Of a DNA stretch of 64,000 nucleotides, positions 62,362 to 64,000 are shown one piece after another (position 1 is the first letter of the stretch; each line of letters starts with the position of its first letter). The notes beneath the pieces are model-generated. The model did not search any database. It was not told the DNA's origin and saw nothing but the letters and a program-made list of their open reading frames with translations. The stretch spans positions 33,789,501-33,853,500 of the forward strand of contig NC_088339.1 in assembly GCF_036884655.1 (NCBI RefSeq). The letters run 5' to 3'. Origin of the DNA: Musa acuminata AAA Group. Its lineage: Eukaryota; Streptophyta; Magnoliopsida; Zingiberales; Musaceae. The translations under genes and the position numbers were made by a program.

Positions 62362-64000
62362 GTAATACCCGTCGCCCGATCGATCGTAGCTCTCCTAGTT
62401 TGAATCCTTTTGTTCTTCTTTTCCTGTAAATATTGCCCCCTCTCCATTGGCCAATTAAGTCTATGATCGGTCATAACCATTGGATCGTGGAAGATAGCGA
62501 TGCATGATTTTCTAGTAGTTTCTAGGGTTCTTCCAATGAAACTAGTCTACTGTGGAAGCTATTAGGAAGATGTCTGACAGAACAGAACGACACTACTTGA
62601 TCGAGGATTCTTCGGATTATCGTTTGAGATTCATTCTGTATCCATTTGTTTCGATTTTGGCAAATGTGCTAAGATTTGCTTGATCGCTAGTCGTCATTAG
62701 GCTTGTAGTTTATCTTGGTATGGATTGTCTGTTTGAATAGTTAGATGGTCGTATGACACCATGGAAGTTGTTGTTGGATGACCAGTTGATGATTGTAGAA
62801 GCTCTATTTATAGTCAGCATTCTATTGCAATTTATTACTTAAGTCGGTCTTTGATGTGTATGCAATTGTTATCTTTAGTCATTCTTTTCACTATATTTTT
62901 CAAGCTTGTGCAAGTGTTTAGATTCTTTAGAATCCCTCCATTGTCAACCATAGCACATTGCCTCTTGTCAATGTAAATTAGGTATTCTGTTGTGTTATTT
63001 TCATGTTCAACTTGATTGTATAAGCACAAAGTTCTTTACCTATTAGTAATTGGGCATAAATTGGTCAATGACCTACTCGAAGGTGTGGTTTTTAAGTATA
63101 TGAATCACGTTAGTCAGACTTGGTAAGTGGACAACACATTATGCTCCATCCTGGATGGGTGTCTAATATCTAGCAGATGTGGCATTCATCCTTGTGTTGT
63201 TTGATGATGAAAATTTGCAGATCATGTCACAGCTGAGGTAGTGTGTATAATAAGACTAGAAGCATGTTAAAAAAACTTGAGGTTGCATGGTTAAGTCTTG
63301 TGGACAACAATTGACTTGGTTTTACCCATGGCCTACAGCCCAATTGGTATTTACCACAATTGAGACTGCCCTGAAGCTATTATATAGTGACCATGATCTA
63401 CTAGGACTTGGTGGCATTTCTCAATAATACAGTAAAAAAAACAGAAAATAAGGTCATGATTATTACGATCATACAAAATATAGCCATTTCCTCTTTTAAT
63501 TAGGCATATTAATGGGTTGAAGGTGAACAATACTTTTTGAACTTGGAACTGCATGGATCCTTTTGTAGAGTTTTGGATTCTTAAATAAATTTACTTTTCA
63601 TTTTGGAAAAAAAAAGGTGAACAATGCTTATTTCCGTTGATCTTGTAATACATATTGCAAAATTACAGAAGATGGAAGTTTTCATGTATAAGTTTATAGA
63701 ATTAGCCAATAATGATAGAATTTTCCTGCTGCGCCAAAAGGATATCAGATGTCACAGGCCTTTTCATGTAACACTTCCACTGCATACTTTAGTGGATTAA
63801 GACACCTATCCTTTTAGCTGTTGAGCTTGTGGATTTCTTAGTTGTGAAAGAATTTACATAACTGACCATGATTGGGCTTTAGACTATCCTTGTGGAGATA
63901 CTGCCCTTGAACTTTACCAGGTAATTAATATGTCTAGGTGGACACTGGCCCTCCATTATTTCCTGTAAAGAAAAGAGTGTAAGCATACTGGCTTACCTAT
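62362..64000 (+). other. probable intron or unannotated tail
   Basis: AT-rich, T-run-rich sequence typical of a plant intron; apart from the possible small exon at 63883-63920 nothing coding is evident. Confidence 0.4.

Noticed and set aside
1..64000. Endogenous pararetrovirus (badnavirus-like) sequence
   Set aside because: All reverse transcriptase signals belong to elements with LTRs, integrase motifs and Copia or Gypsy domain order; no movement-protein or coat-like frames were seen.
1..64000. CRISPR-like arrays among the tandem repeats
   Set aside because: The repeats are contiguous microsatellites or minisatellites without unique spacers, in a plant nuclear context.

Overview
The window is nuclear DNA from a flowering plant, most likely a monocot of the banana/ginger type. 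The evidence is multi-exon genes with GT-AG introns, GC-rich first exons in AT-rich surroundings, LTR retrotransposons of both plant superfamilies, abundant CT/GA/AT microsatellites and plant-only families (RIN4/NOI, SPARK kinase, BOI RING ligase, CIB/BEE-type bHLH). The exact species is inference; exon boundaries were assigned by eye from reading frame, splice consensus and family alignment.

Left third (1-20.8 kb): the 3' part of a GH35 beta-galactosidase (+) with galactose-binding and SUEL lectin modules; a RIN4-like immune regulator (-) with four coding exons; a decayed ribosomal protein S5 (uS7) pseudogene (+); an eight-exon SPARK-domain receptor-like kinase (-) with a 21-nt microexon; then about 4.5 kb of gene-poor, repeat-rich DNA and a complete eight-exon bHLH transcription factor gene (+).

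Middle (20.8-44.5 kb): a Ty1/Copia retrotransposon (-) with two LTRs of very different length; a small acidic Ala/Glu/Pro-rich protein gene (-); a second, single-domain NOI/RIN4-family gene (+); an intronless 466-aa plant-specific protein (+); a complete casein kinase 2 regulatory subunit gene (+, five coding exons with a 2.3-kb first intron); and a small serine-rich-like protein gene (+).

Right third (44.5-64 kb): AT-rich gene-poor DNA with a 24-bp minisatellite; a Ty3/Gypsy element of the dual-RNase-H (Tat-like) lineage (+) with perfect 5-bp target duplications, one continuous frame broken by 15 stop codons, and its integrase core replaced by a 58-bp tandem array; a BOI-type RING E3 ligase gene (+) with a stop in its apparent first exon; and the 5' end of a gene running off the right edge.

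The host genes do not form one pathway. RIN4-like, NOI, SPARK kinase and BOI families all have known or proposed roles in immunity, symbiosis or stress signalling, but their proximity may be chance. I found no convincing tRNA, rRNA, CRISPR or organellar insertion. The most notable features are the integrase-less Gypsy element with its nonsense spectrum, the asymmetric Copia LTRs, the RIN4-like protein with an eroded N-terminal NOI motif, and the S5 pseudogene.
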